Part shown: one piece after another, positions 22,166 to 33,893 of the stretch
Layout of the letters: every line of letters starts with the position of its first letter
Numbering within the stretch: position 1 is the stretch's first letter
NCBI RefSeq assembly: GCF_048544455.1
Contig: NC_133537.1
Coordinates: 64,858,134-64,922,133 of the forward strand
Direction of reading: 5' to 3'
Source: Silene latifolia
Taxonomy: Eukaryota; Streptophyta; Magnoliopsida; Caryophyllales; Caryophyllaceae
DNA: 64,000 bases
Notes under the pieces: generated by a model
The model's input: only the letters and a program-made list of their open reading frames with translations
What the model was told of the DNA's origin: nothing
Databases searched by the model: none
Program-made: the position numbers and the translations under genes

Positions 22166-22289
22166 AGGCCTCCCCCTTTCTTTTTCAGCGAAATTTGGGC
22201 TTTGGCCCAATTTCCCATGACAAATTCGAATTTTCATTGACGATATTGAATGTCGTCATTTCCTCGAAAAACAAACAAACCCAAATAGT

Positions 22290-22860
22290 GAAAATTTAAA
22301 ACTCGCTATTTTCAAGCAAACGGCGATCAAAACCGCCAACTTCAAAAGTAATGGCGAAATCAAAATTCACCATTTTCCTTCAAATTTTCCAAAATAATGG
22401 CGAAAATTCAAAAACCGCTATTTCAAGCAACGGCGGTCAAAACCGTCAATTTCAAAATAATAGTTGGAAATTGAATTTCACTATTTTCACCACACATGTC
22501 AACGGCGGCACATAAACCGTCACTTCGATCAATAGTGACGATTCCAAATTCACTATTTCCATCAAAATGTCAACGGCGGCACATAAACCGTCACTTCGAT
22601 CAATAGTGAAGATTCCAAATTCACTATTTCTGTCAAAACGTCAACGGCGGCACATAAACCGTCACTTCAATCAATAGTGAAGATTCCAAATTCACTATTT
22701 CTGTTCAAAACGTCAACGGCGGCACATAAACTGTCACTTCAAACGCTATAGCAAACTCAAATTTGCTATTTTCCTTCAAAATTAAAACAAACGACGATCA
22801 AAACCGCCACTGCAAATTCAAACCGAATGGTGAAAGTTCCAAATTCACTATTCCCTCAAA
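22290..22860 (+). repeat. 71-bp and diverged hairpin repeats, E2
   Basis: Four close 71-bp units (about 22494-22745) sit among diverged ones. Each pairs AATAGTGAA with TTCACTATT (or ATGGCGAA with TTCACCAT) and alternates with CGGCGGTCAAAACCGTC-like segments. Confidence 0.8.
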
Positions 22861-23039
22861 TACCAGCAGGGGGCTTCCTCGCGGAACCCACTCATTCCAA
22901 AGACAGTGATAGTGAGAACCCATACTCACTATTTCCACAGCGACATCATGAGTTTGCTATTCTCGAAACAAACCCAATCGGCGCGGCTACTCCCATGGTC
23001 CATTAATCGACCACCCCATTAGCTGGCGAGCCTTTGTTC

Positions 23040-23278
23040 GCAACCTTTTCAAGGATACATCCCGAAGATGCCTCGGGTACATTGCCGCAACCTTTTCAAG
23101 GATACATCCCGAAGATGCCTCGGGTACATTTCCTTACCTTTTCAAGGATACATCCCGAAGATGCCTCGGGTACATTTCCTTACCTTTTCAAGGACACATT
23201 CCGAAGATGCCTCGGGTACATTTCCTTACCTTTTCAAGGACACATCCCGAAGATGCCTCGAGTACATTTCCTTAGCAC
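23040..23278 (+). repeat. 46-bp tandem repeats, E2
   Basis: About five units containing CCCGAAGATGCCTCGGGTAC, which is itself partly palindromic (CCCGA...TCGGG). Confidence 0.88.
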
Positions 23279-23490
23279 CATGGCTGGCGAGCCTTACAAC
23301 GCACCATGGCTGGCGAGCCTTACAACGCATTATGGCTGGCGAGCCTTACAACGCACCATGGCTGGCGAGCCTTACAACGCACCATGGCTGGCGAGCCTTA
23401 CAACGCACCATGGCTAGTGAGCCTTATAATGCACCACGGCTGGCGGGCCTTACAACGCACCGCGGCTAGCGAGCCCTCCTCCCATACGCA
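23279..23490 (+). repeat. 26-bp tandem repeats, E2
   Basis: About eight units of GGCTGGCGAGCCTTACAACG plus spacer. There are more regular copies than in E1 (13288-13425), as expected for amplification in the non-autonomous form. Confidence 0.9.
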
Positions 23491-23975
23491 CCGTAGCTAG
23501 CGAGCCTTTGTCCGCACCCTTTCAAGGACAGATCCCGAAGATGCCTCGGGTACATTTCCTTGTCTCGGCTGGCGAGCCTTACAACGCATCGCGGCTGGCG
23601 AGCCCTCCTCACATACGCATCGCGGCTGGCAAGCCCTCCTCACGTACGCACCGCAGCTGGCGAGCATTCATCCGCAACCATGCAAGGACATATCCGAAAA
23701 TGCCTCAGGTATGACTCCTTCTTATGGCTGGCGAGCCTTCATACGTAGTCTAATGGACTTTAAAACGACCCGCACGGATAGTTGACAGACTCTAAACTGT
23801 TCCCGACGACAGGTGCTGGACTCGTACCCTCGAGTCGCCTTGGTGTCGCCTTCCCGACGGCAGGTCCTTGGCCCGAATCCTTTCGAGCCGCCTCGACGTC
23901 GCTTAGGTCTTCAGGTTGTAATCTTCGATTGACCTGAGGACTCTACTTTGACTTTCGCCCTGTCCAAGCCTCAGT

Positions 23976-23989
23976 CAAAGTGGGGGCTC
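23976..23989 (+). other. E2 polypurine tract
   Basis: CAAAGTGGGGGCTC abuts the LTR start TGTAGATACCC at 23990. Confidence 0.85.
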
Positions 23990-26197
23990 TGTAGATACCC
24001 AGTATCTGCGGAGACTCCAACAAACACCCGATGATTATCGGACTGCAACATGTTTTGGGATCGCAGCGTTTGGTCGACAGTTTGTGTACAACTTTACGTC
24101 GGAAAACTTAAAACGATTTCGAAAACAAAACATTTCAAAAATACCTGGAGTGTTTAATGCACGACGACGGGGTCGCAATGACACTAACTAGAGTCAAAAC
24201 CGACACCGGACCAAAAACCGACTCGAAAATTCAAATCCCGACTCCAACAACGAGTCAAACTGAGTCAACCACAAAAACAAAATATCTTCAAGCCTTCTAT
24301 GCTAAGTTTTCCCGGATTCATGTTGGTCAAGTACCAAACATGTGACTACAAAACCTAGGATAGAACAAATCATGATTGCGTTTGTTGTGATAGTGACAAC
24401 ACAACTCGAAGTGCCGCGACGTGGCTCGCGCCTCTTTGAGCAGCCTAGGTGGCCACATCGCTCAAAACTCACACAACCACTCATTCTCCTATAAATACCC
24501 CTCAAATGCCACCCATTTGAGATTTACCCGACGCGTATTTACGACCTACCGATCGTAAATACGAGCCTTACACATTGTTTGGTACCGTCATCGTGCATTA
24601 AATCACTTGTCCGACCACTTTGACCATTACACCATCACTAAACTTTTAAAACACTCTTTTACTTACCAAAACGGTTTTAAACCGAGTTTTTTCCGATCAA
24701 ACGAGTTGTTACACTTACGTCGGTCACTCGCCACAACCAAACATGTAAGTATGAGGGTGTAAAAATCCTCTTTTATTATGTTTTCATTTGTTTCATGACT
24801 TTAACATGCTAAAACATGCATAACATGAACCAAAACATGGAATAAACGAGTCGAAACCGATTTTTGGTCTGAGGCAGAAGCCCCTTAGGTCGCCAACAGG
24901 CTCGCGCCTAAATGGGGTGCTCAGACCAGAGATCAACCTTGTTTGTTCTCGTCATTTCCCTCAACCCATTTTTCATATTTGTAATCGGTTTTTACCATTT
25001 CAATTATTTTCGAAACCTTTTTGTTTCATTTCACATGTTCTAACCATAAAGCATTTTTCACCCTTGGTTCTTCATACCATGACGGTTAAATCCGTGTTTC
25101 GGTGATAATATTTGGTTAATGACATTTAAGAGGTATTTTAAAGCCTTTTATTTCATTTTCTTTACATTTTTCAAACAAACATATTAGTCACCTACACAAA
25201 GTCATCCTTGGTTATACATACCATGCCGGATTTTAACCCGGGTACGATGATGAGTACCGACTAATTACATTCAAAATGGACTTAAAACAATTAGTCCATA
25301 ATCATTTTCAAAACTACTCATGTCAAGCTTGTCAAATCGAACCCGACACCGAATATTATCAAATAATGATGATTATTCGAGTCTAGTTCTTCAAATCAAC
25401 AGATGCGGTCTAAACGACCCTCTCAAAATCAAACCGGGTTCAAAAACCCATTTTTAACACGTTTTATAACGTTTTCTAAACAGTCAGAACACGACATACA
25501 ACCGTTGGCTAACCCGCGCCTCAAGCAGCCCTTTTCTTTCTCATTTTCAAAACAGAGGGAGGCTCCTTACATCGCCGGCTGGCTCGCGCCTCTTATAGCC
25601 GTCTGGTACAGGGCCTGTTCCCTTCCAGCATTAGTCTAGGACGATCTCGACTCCGGTTAAGCCGGATATAGGAAGGATCAGATGACTATTCAAACCACAT
25701 TTGCAAAATGCCTTACTAAGACAAATGGATCATGTTATGCACCCTAAACCTAATACAGTAAATGGATGTTTAATTTCTGTCTTGCATGCAAATCAATCAT
25801 TAATCCAACTCAACATATTATACTTGATACGTGGATTAAATCAACCGACTTAGAAAGCTCTCACATGTTAGGTTTAAATTATTGGATGCGCATTCATGCA
25901 TTTAAACCGTTTTATCAACTTTTGCATTCAACCAACCAAGATCGATTAGTAGAGGCCGCTAAACGCGGGCGGGATTGGGTGTCTGATTAAAGGGCTTCCC
26001 AATACGTACCTTCACCTCTTACTCAGAAACTTTGGATAGTGGACGACCTTATCCAGGGCGTACGAGAGTCATTCTAGAGATAGGATGCTAAAGAGGGACG
26101 ATTTCCTTATCTTTAGTACCTATGTTAAAACGCTGCTTTGTGCTTCGATTTGACAGGGATATAAAGTGGAATTCGAACGGGTTCCAGGCATCCCACA
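23990..26197 (+). repeat. E2 3' LTR (full, about 2.2 kb)
   Basis: Starts TGTAGATACCCAG and ends CATCCCACA. It includes a TATA box (TATAAATA, 24490-24497) and several GCTCGCGCCT motifs (about 24424, 24900, 25585). Its end is inferred from comparison with 20279 and the following primer-site sequence. Confidence 0.8.
24490..24497 (+). promoter_or_regulatory. TATA box of the E2 LTR
   Basis: CTCCTATAAATACCCC lies about 500 bp into the LTR, with GTGGCTCGCGCCTCTTTG about 70 bp upstream. This would set the U3/R boundary near 24525. Confidence 0.6.
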
Positions 26198-26267
26198 AAT
26201 GCTTGGTGGCGACTCCGAACATCTCTAATCGTTTCGAGACCCTTACCGAGACGAAACCGACCGATCT
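26198..26267 (+). mobile_element. Second Retand-like primer site and leader, truncated
   Basis: Immediately after the 3' LTR comes TGGCGACTCCG (26207-26217) and leader sequence matching 20280-20351. An ordinary 3' LTR is followed by host DNA, so this implies a head-to-tail LTR-internal unit. It is cut off at the Copia junction at about 26267. Confidence 0.75.
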
Positions 26268-28486
26268 GCTATAACACCCTGTTTGGAACTCTTCCAGCTG
26301 ACCGCAGCACCATTAAGAGTGAAGACGAACCCGGACTGAGATTTTGAATCATCTCGATCCGTTTGGAAGCTAGCATCTGCGTAACCGATTGTGCATAGCT
26401 TAGTATCTCCTCCATAAGTCAATACCCTATCTTTAGTCCTCCGTAGGTACATAAGGATATTTTTAACAGCTATCCAGTGTGTTTCACCTGGATTCTTTTG
26501 GTACCGACTCGTCATACTCAATGCTTATACCACGTCTGGACGTGTGCATATCATGGCATACATGATTGATCCTATGGCTGATGCATAAGGAACACGACTC
26601 ATGCGCTCAATCCCTTCAGGCGTCGTGGGTGTCTCAGACTTGCTCAAATGCATCCCAGAAGTCATTGGAAGGTTCCCCTTCTTGCAGTTGGTCATGCTGA
26701 ACCTTTCAAGAATCTTATCCAAATAAGACTCCTGACTCAGTGATAACATCCGTCGTGATCTATCTCGATAGATACGGATTCCCAATATGCGTTGTGCCTC
26801 ACCCAGATATTTCAGCTGGAAATGGTTCTTCAACCATCCTTTAACCGAAGATAAGAGAGGAATGTCATTCCCAATCAAGAGTATGTCATCGACATATAAT
26901 ATCAAGAAAACAATCTTGCTCCCACTCGACTTGATATATAAGCATGGTTCCTCGACCGATCGAGTGAAACCATACTCTTTTATCACCTGGTCGAAACGAT
27001 GATTCCAACTCCGAGAAGCTTGCTTAAGTCCATAAATGGAACGCTTAAGCTTGCACACTTTCTTAGGATTTTCAGGATCTATGAAACCTTCGGGTTGCAC
27101 CATGTACAACTCCTCCTCCAAATAACCGTTTAAGAAGGCGGTTTTCACATCCATTTGCCAAATTTCATAGTCATGAAAAGCGGCAATCGCTAAGATAATC
27201 CGAATGGAACGCAGCATAACTACGGGTGCAAAAATTTCATCATAATGCAATCCGTGCACTTGAGTAAAACCTTTTGCCACTAGTCGTGCCTTATAGGTAT
27301 CTGGTTGCCCGTCTACAGAACGCTTTATTTTGTAAAGCCATTTGCACTGTAGAGGTTTTACCTTATCAGGTAAATCAACAAGATCCCATACGTTATTCTC
27401 ATACATGGAGTCCATCTCGGATTGCATAGCTGCAAGCCATAGCTTTGAGTCGGAACAGGTCATGGCACCTTTATAGGTAGCGGGTTCATTACTCTCTAGG
27501 AGAAAAACGTCATTCTCCTCGACCATACCAATGTATCTGTCTGGAGGATTAGAGACTCTACCCGACCTCCTAGGTTCCTGAGGAATATTAACCGTATCAT
27601 CAGTTGAAGGAACTACTTCCTCTATCTGTTCCTCGGTTGTTGGTTCTTGAATCTCCGACAGCTCGAAGGTTCTATTACTTGTCTTTTTCTCGAGAAAATC
27701 TTTCTCTAAGAACTTTGCACTAGCCGCAACAAAAACTCGATGTTCGGTAGGCGAATAGAAGTAATGACCAAACATTCCTTTTGGATAACCAATAAAGTAT
27801 GTCTTGACGGATCGCGGGCCGAGTTTATCCTCGTGTCTCCACTTGACATAAGCCTCGCAGCCCCAAACCCGAATAAAGGACAAGTTGGGGACCGTTCCCT
27901 TCCACATTTCATATGGAGTCTTGTTGACAGCTTTAGTCGGACTTCGGTTAAGTATAAGAGCAGCTGACAAAAAAGCAAAACCCCATAATGAATCAGGTAC
28001 TACCTTGTGACTCATCATGGATCGAACCATATCAAGTAATGTTCGATTTCTCCGTTCGGACACACCATTTAATTGAGGTGTTCCAGGTGGAGTTAACTGT
28101 AAAACGATTCCACAGTCTTTAAGGTGTTGATCAAACTCATTTGAAAGATATTCGCCACCCCGATCTGAACGGAGTGCTTTAACCTTTCTTCCCAGTTGGT
28201 TCTCAACCTTATTCTGGTATTCCTTGAATTTTTCAAAGGACTCACTTTTATGCTTCATTAAGTAGACATATCCGTATCTACTCAAATCGTCCGTGAAAGT
28301 GATAAAATATCTATAGCCATCTCTAGCGGTAATTGACATAGGTCCACATACATCAGTATGTATGAGTCCTAATAGGTCACTAGCGCGCATTCCAACACCT
28401 TTGAAGGAAATTCGAGTCAATTTGCCGATGAGACATGATTCACACGTTGCCAAATGTAGAAAAATCGAATGCGGGAATAGTCCCAT
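26268..28486 (-). pseudogene. Copia pol: integrase, reverse transcriptase, partial RNase H
   Basis: Integrase: CESCLIGK completes the zinc site, then the DDE residues appear in HTDVCGP, LRSDRGGEYLSNEF and NGVSERRNRTLL. Reverse transcriptase: KARLVAKGFTQ, QMDVKTAFLNGYLEEELYM and the catalytic ILYVDDILLIGND. RNase H: YADASFQTDRDDSKSQSG to SWKSSKQGVIAD. A TAA (26522-26524) replaces the usual Tyr codon of RPDVVYALSM, separating RNase H from the rest. The frame also shifts at about 28445, between the pre-integrase segment and integrase. RNase H is cut about 50 residues before its normal end by the junction with Retand-like sequence. Confidence 0.93.
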
Positions 28487-28796
28487 TCTCGACGAGTTTC
28501 TTTACACGTTTTTCATTTATGTGTCCCATTCGATAATGCCATAGATAAGTTTCATCTTTGTCACCAACCTTTAATTTCTTATTATTCACGTGTAATATTT
28601 CCGTGGTTTGATCTAAGATGTAAATTCCATTCATGGAAACTGCTTTGCCATAAACCATTTCATTAAAAGAGAAAATACAGCTATTATCCTTTATTGAAAA
28701 TGAAAAGCCGTCTTTATCAAGTACGGAAACAGAAATAATGTTCTTAGATAAACTGGGGTACCTAGTAACAGTTATATAAATATAACTCAAAACCAC
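28440..28796 (-). pseudogene. Copia protease C-terminus and GAG-pre-integrase segment
   Basis: The frame has SLSKNIISVSVLDKDGFSFS, typical of the protease/pre-integrase link, and LWHYRMGHINEKRV with the two histidines of the integrase zinc site. It is joined to gag-protease through a TAG and a one-base shift at about 28755-28765, and to integrase by a shift at about 28445. Confidence 0.85.
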
Positions 28797-29928
28797 CTGG
28801 GAGTTGGATTACGTATGTTCCCTTTGAGACTGCAACAACTCTAGCTTCATTCCCGACTCGCAGGTCGACATCACCCTTTCCGAGAGGTGTGATGTTTTTT
28901 AGGCCCTGCAAATGATTACACAGATGAGAACCACAACCAGTATCAAGTACCCAAGTTCCGAAACTTGCATGGTTAATCTCAATCATATGAATATAAGATG
29001 ACATACCAACAGGAGTGACGCGGCCTGCTTTTATGTCCTCACGGTACACGAGACAGTTCCTCCTCCAATGTCCAGTCTTGTGACAATGGTGGTACTCAAT
29101 GTCACCGCCCTTGCTCTTTGCCTTGCCTTGTGAGCCACTAGTCTCACCAGGCCCACTCTTACCGTTTCCTGGCTTCTTAAACTTTGGCTTTCCTACCGTT
29201 AGGTCGCCGGGAGCTTTGCCCTTACCCTTATTCTTGTTGGAAATCATGAGAACATCTTGCTTCATGCTCCCACTCAATTTCATATCCTTCTCGGTCTGTA
29301 CGAGAAGTGAGTGTAGCTCATGAGGACTTTTCTTCATGTCATTCATGTAGTAATTTGCCCTGAAAAGGGCAAAACCATCATGAAGTGAATGAAGCATACG
29401 GTCAATGACTATGCTCTCACTGATTTTGCAATCAAGTGCCTCCATTTTCTCGACATTCTCAATCATGTTAAGAATGTGTGGTCTAACCGGTTGGCCCTTC
29501 TGGAGTTTCGCATCAAAGAAGCGACATGTATGCTCATAAGTAACGATTCTCGGTGCTTTTGAGAACTCATTAGTGAGCGTGGTGAAAATCTTGTTTGCAC
29601 CTTGGGCAATGAAGCGTCTTTGCAAATTGGTTTCCATTGCAAAAATGAGTACGTTCTTTATCGCACCCGCTTCCATGACGAAGTCACTATAAGCAAGTGA
29701 CTCGTTAACTCCTACATTGGGGCCTGGGTTTACCGGTATTGGCTCAGTTAAGTACTTGAGCTTACCGTCAGCAATGGCAACATTCCGTAATGATGCCTCC
29801 CAGTCCGCAAAGTTGGACCCGTCATTCTTCAGTCGAGTGAACTGATTCATGTCGTCCATGAAAGCTTTTAGCCAGGACTCGCGTCCAAGTGTGGCACTTG
29901 GCATTGGGATTTCGTTATTTCCAGCCAT
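28762..29928 (-). pseudogene. Copia gag and protease start
   Basis: I take ATG 29928 (MAGNNEIPMPSATLGRESW) as the start because the frame upstream of it lacks gag character. The UBN2/Retrotran_gag-type region covers roughly residues 20-230 (MDDMNQFTRLKNDGSNFADW... ANYYMNDMKKSPHELHSLL). A Lys/Gly-rich linker leads to the zinc knuckle, where the sequence is YHHCHKTGHWRRNC. The first Cys of the CX2CX4HX4C knuckle is Tyr here. The protease active site is WVLDTGCGSHLCNHLQGL. The frame ends at 28762 with stops before the next segment. Confidence 0.9.
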
Positions 29929-31950
29929 TTGTTGTAATAGTATTATCAAAATAAAACGTATTCTACACTGCGAAAAGAGGAAAAAAATATAATAAGCATT
30001 CTCATCGTTATGATTTAAGTCTAATACAATACTGTTATAACGCAAAGACTCAAGCATTTATACAATTGACCTCCCTCAAGAATTATATAAATGATCCCAA
30101 GACTCAATTATCTGTAAATTGATAAGCCAACCTTTTGGCTAATTCTACTTTTAGAATTCTTGGTCGATAAATTTCTGTAAATTCTAACTATAGTCCATCA
30201 TAATCACGAGAAACTCTTCGGATTATAATGTTGAGGTAAACTAAGTCAACACAAACTACTTACCCAATGTAGAAGGGGTCATATGGAGAGTAAGGTCATA
30301 TATGCCTACCGACGAAGAAGGGATTCATAGCTGTTTGCCCTTATGACTAGTCTCAATTTCAGTTTTAGAGGAAGATCCCATCAACTTTATTTTAATTCAT
30401 TTTAAGTGAACTAATATCTAGCATGCGAGAATGAATAAACTAAGATGATGGCTTATAATGTGTGACATTTGTATGTCTATGAAAACTAACATTCAACCTA
30501 TATGAGTCAATTTTCATGCATTTTAGTAGGTGGTTTGGTTTAGGCGGAATATGATGCACTAACTATCATGTGAAGGAAAAGCAATAAGAATGGAAAAACG
30601 TAAAACAAAATAAAGTCCTAGTGTGGCCTATCTACCAAAATGAACATAAATACAACTTTGGAATTCATCCTTGGACCCGAGAAGCTTGTCTTGATGTTCC
30701 TTCTTGGTCCATGTAGCGGGAGTGAGCAATCCAATCTCCATCTTTAGTCTTCTTTAAAATTACAAAAAAAAATTACATAATAAACCTATTTACATTCTAA
30801 TTTCAAAACCATAATACTTAAAGAAAAAATTACATTAAAAATTATGTTTCCATCATTACGAAAACATAATTAACTAAGGCCACACTAGGTATTACAAATT
30901 ACAACCGATTGCAAAAATACGTAAATAAAACCATTCAACGATTCATTCAACTAAATAAAAATGCATCAACTATAAAATTAATCATTTAATTATTTAAAGT
31001 AATTTATCCAAACCACCTATTTAAATGATCAAATTATGTGACAATTCTTCAATTACTCACAATAATTTTAATCTTAATACATATTAATCTTGTAATATGA
31101 ATTAATCCAACATTATTTTAAACCTCTTTAAAATAATTAGGTATCTTAAATTTGTGAACTTTTTCACAACTAAGTATCATACATTATAAATTTAATGTAT
31201 AACAATTATTGGCCAAAAACAACAATAAACGAAAAAAACAGAAATTTTTCTTAAAATTTGCTCTCGGCAAACAAGGAAAAACGAAAAAAACAGGTTTTTT
31301 TTTTTTTTTTTTTTTTGTGTGCTCTCGGCTTTGTCAAAAATAAAACCAGACCTTTTTTTCTTTCCACAAAAACCGTAACAAAAAAAACAGAAAATAATTT
31401 TTTTTTTTATCTTTCTTGCTCACGGCATATACCAAAAAAAAACAGCCCCCTTTTTTTTGTTTTTTTTATGTCTCGGCAAATCCAAAAACAAAACAGATTT
31501 TCCCTTTTTTTCGTTTGCGGCATAATGCCTTAAAATAAAAAAAAAATATTTAGATGAACAAATTCGTTTATAGTTGCTATTAGAACAGGATTGGCATAAT
31601 CATGAACATATAAATTAATGAAACATGATTCTAAACAACAATTTAAAACCATATATGCCAAAAACTATATAGCAAAAACAAATTTAACATCATCAAACAA
31701 GATGATTTCCATTTCCATTTTAATTTAATTCTTATTAAATCAAAACATCTACAAATTATCATATTATCATCTTAACCTATTAAAACAATAATATGAATAA
31801 ATAAAAATGGAACAAATCATCAAAAAACAGAAAACATTTCGGCAAAAAAAAAATTTCTCACGGCAAAAAAAAATCGGCCGAAATGAATTTTTCTTCTAAA
31901 ATTGATTTTGTTTAATCCATTTTATGAAAATCATATAAAATAATTTCGTG
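29929..31950 (-). other. Long AT-rich Copia leader, no gene
   Basis: About 2 kb lies between the primer site and gag with no coding signal. It includes a 13-bp inverted repeat (CCTAGTGTGGCCT at 30617-30629 and its complement at 30877-30889) and, at about 31250-31540 and 31830-31880, recurring CTCGGCAAA-like motifs separated by long A and T runs. Confidence 0.6.
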
Positions 31951-31956
31951 GCCTAC

Positions 31957-31968
31957 TCTCTGATACCA
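31957..31968 (-). other. Copia primer-binding site (tRNA-iMet)
   Basis: Minus strand TGGTATCAGAGA, two bases after the LTR end, matches the initiator tRNA-Met complement TGGTATCAGAGC except at its last base. Confidence 0.9.
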
Positions 31969-31970
31969 CT

Positions 31971-33035
31971 TGTAGGAAATATCGGTATACTTCCTTTAAG
32001 ATTATTAGGATTATAACGAAATTATGATAATGAAAAACGAGTCATAAATGAATTTGCATAAACAAAAGAGAAGAGATTAATAATCAACCTTTGGTCCTAG
32101 CAAAATGGCCTAAGAACAATATCAAAATGATATTCTCCTAATTGTTGCACCCAAGATGCTCCGAGAAATGCCCCTCAAATTGCTAGAATGAGATCCCCAA
32201 ATTCCCTAATTAATTTTAGGGTTTTTGTGTTTTGATGATGAGAGAAAATTAGGTCAAAGAGGAATAAGAAAATGATCCCCAAAATCCTCTCTTAAAACCG
32301 TGTGAAAGGAGAGTTTAATGGGAAGATATTTTCTTCCTTTTATTTTCTTCTTTCGGTTTTACCAACTACCAAGAATAAGGAGAAAATCTTCTTATTTTTG
32401 GTTGTTCTTAAAATGTATAAAATGTGTATTATTTATAAATTGTCATATATATCGACATGTCTTAATAAGTCCACTTATAACAGTTTGCAGTCGATTTATC
32501 AATACCCGTCTGTCAACATTTATTATGACAATATTGTATAATATATACATTTACTATAAATATCACATATTTATAAATCGCTAATTAAATATAACTGGTT
32601 ACATTTAATTACGAATTAACATCTTAATTCGTTTAAGCTAACATTATATACATTAATTAAATATAACAGTTTATATTCAATTTACGAATTGACAGTTAAT
32701 TCGTCTCAGCTAATATTATTTAATTGTATTAAATAATCGTCTCATCATCACATTGACTAACTGTTTAGTCAATTACATGGACTAACCTTTTAGTCATAAG
32801 ACATCAATGTGATTACATTTCGATAATCACATCTCTCAAACACATCCTTTAGGTGTGACTTTTAGGGACCAGTTGATCACCGCCATCAGTATGATAATAA
32901 CGTCAAACTTTCTAGCAATCCAACCGTTATTAGGTAATCGTTAATCAACTGATAAAATACTAAGTATACCCTTGTGAACCTATAAGAGATTTATAAATGT
33001 TATCACACTAATTGTGGAGGATACAAGCTCCAACA
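31971..33035 (-). repeat. Copia 5' LTR
   Basis: A 1065-bp LTR reading TGTTGGAGCTTGTATCCTCC... to ...CCTACA on the minus strand. The flank at its right side is ATACT (33036-33040). Confidence 0.85.
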
Positions 33036-33765
33036 ATACTAAACTATCTATTAATATTCTTACGTTTTTTTTCTATTTTTTTTATCATAATTAAAATATG
33101 TGCAAATGATATGAAACCAATATTCTAATGATAACAGTTTTTTTACCACGAATCTAATTATATAATTTTCGTACTTTTTTTTACGATGTTTTTTTTTTGT
33201 CAAATGGTATAAGTTTTTATATAAAAATTATCAACCTCACTTAAATATAATATAGAAAATATATATCATATTTTGGAGATAATGATACAAACTCTTAAGA
33301 TCTCTTTAAGACAATACTTAAGAGACTCAAAAGATTTTGTGGTGATACCTAAGTTCCAAGGATGCCCCCTATTTATAATTATAGGATCACCCCACTTTAT
33401 GCTAATCTTTCGATGTGGGACAATTCTATTATTTATACCTAGTATATTTACTTCACCAACATTATTTTTTAATGTGAGACATATAGCATACTATAAAATA
33501 CACAATTTTTAACATGGGCAAATTATATGAAATTTATACCTTAATGATAACATTTTTTTACCACGAATCTAATTATATTATTTTCATAATTTTTTAAATG
33601 ATATTTTTTGGCAATTGAAATGTAAAAGTTTTCATGTAAAAAATAGAAACATGACTTGAATATAAATTAGGAAATATATACTACACTCTATTCTTTACAT
33701 CAAAAATTATTATTTATGAAACTTTCCTAAATTGATTTTTGATGATGTGGATAGCTTAGAATCGC
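33036..33765 (+). repeat. AT-rich repeat of about 0.42 kb, first copies
   Basis: Blocks with GCAAATGATATGAAACC recur at 33102 and (as GCAAATTATATGAAATT) at 33518, with TCTTTCGATGTGGGACAA between them. The same block order occurs at 45326 and 45750. The segment 33600-33765 matches about 45830-46025. Unclassified; no gene. Confidence 0.75.
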
Positions 33766-33893
33766 TCTTAAGATTTGTGTTAGAGTTCAAGGATAAGTCT
33801 TTGTCTCTAAAAAACTTAAGGTTCTTAAAGAAGCTTGTTGTACCAGCTACGGAGTATTACTTTTGGTCCAGTTGGTGTTGCTCTTGTTTTTTA
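33766..33893 (+). other. Unassigned flank of the MITE
   Basis: Short unique-looking sequence ending in TTA, the likely target duplication of the next element. Confidence 0.4.

Larger units (their letters stand above)
19484..26197 (+). mobile_element. E2: non-autonomous Retand-like element, plus orientation
   Basis: Order: 5' LTR remnant (19484-20279), primer site (20289), a short leader, then at about 20451 a direct jump to the 32-bp repeats, antisense minigene, hairpin repeats, 46-bp and 26-bp repeats, polypurine tract (23976) and a full 3' LTR (23990-26197). The jump removes gag-pol and antisense gene 1, so this is an internal-deletion derivative comparable to the non-autonomous Retand-1 type. 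Confidence 0.75.
26268..33035 (-). mobile_element. Ty1/copia element, 3' end deleted
   Basis: Minus-strand order: 5' LTR (31971-33035), tRNA-Met primer site, a long leader, gag, protease, integrase, reverse transcriptase and most of RNase H. The element stops inside RNase H at about 26268 and its 3' LTR is missing, so no target duplication can be tested. Integrase before reverse transcriptase is diagnostic for Copia. Confidence 0.92.

Noticed and set aside
12331-24412. Inverted E1/E2 similarity as terminal inverted repeats of one giant DNA transposon
   Set aside because: LTR start, polypurine tract and primer-site sequences in both copies show two oppositely oriented LTR-element derivatives.
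26787-27002. Plus-strand frames opposite Copia pol
   Set aside because: Shadows of the well-supported pol frame.
31258-31533. Phe/Lys-rich frame in the Copia leader
   Set aside because: Arises from T and A homopolymers; wrong strand and no homology.
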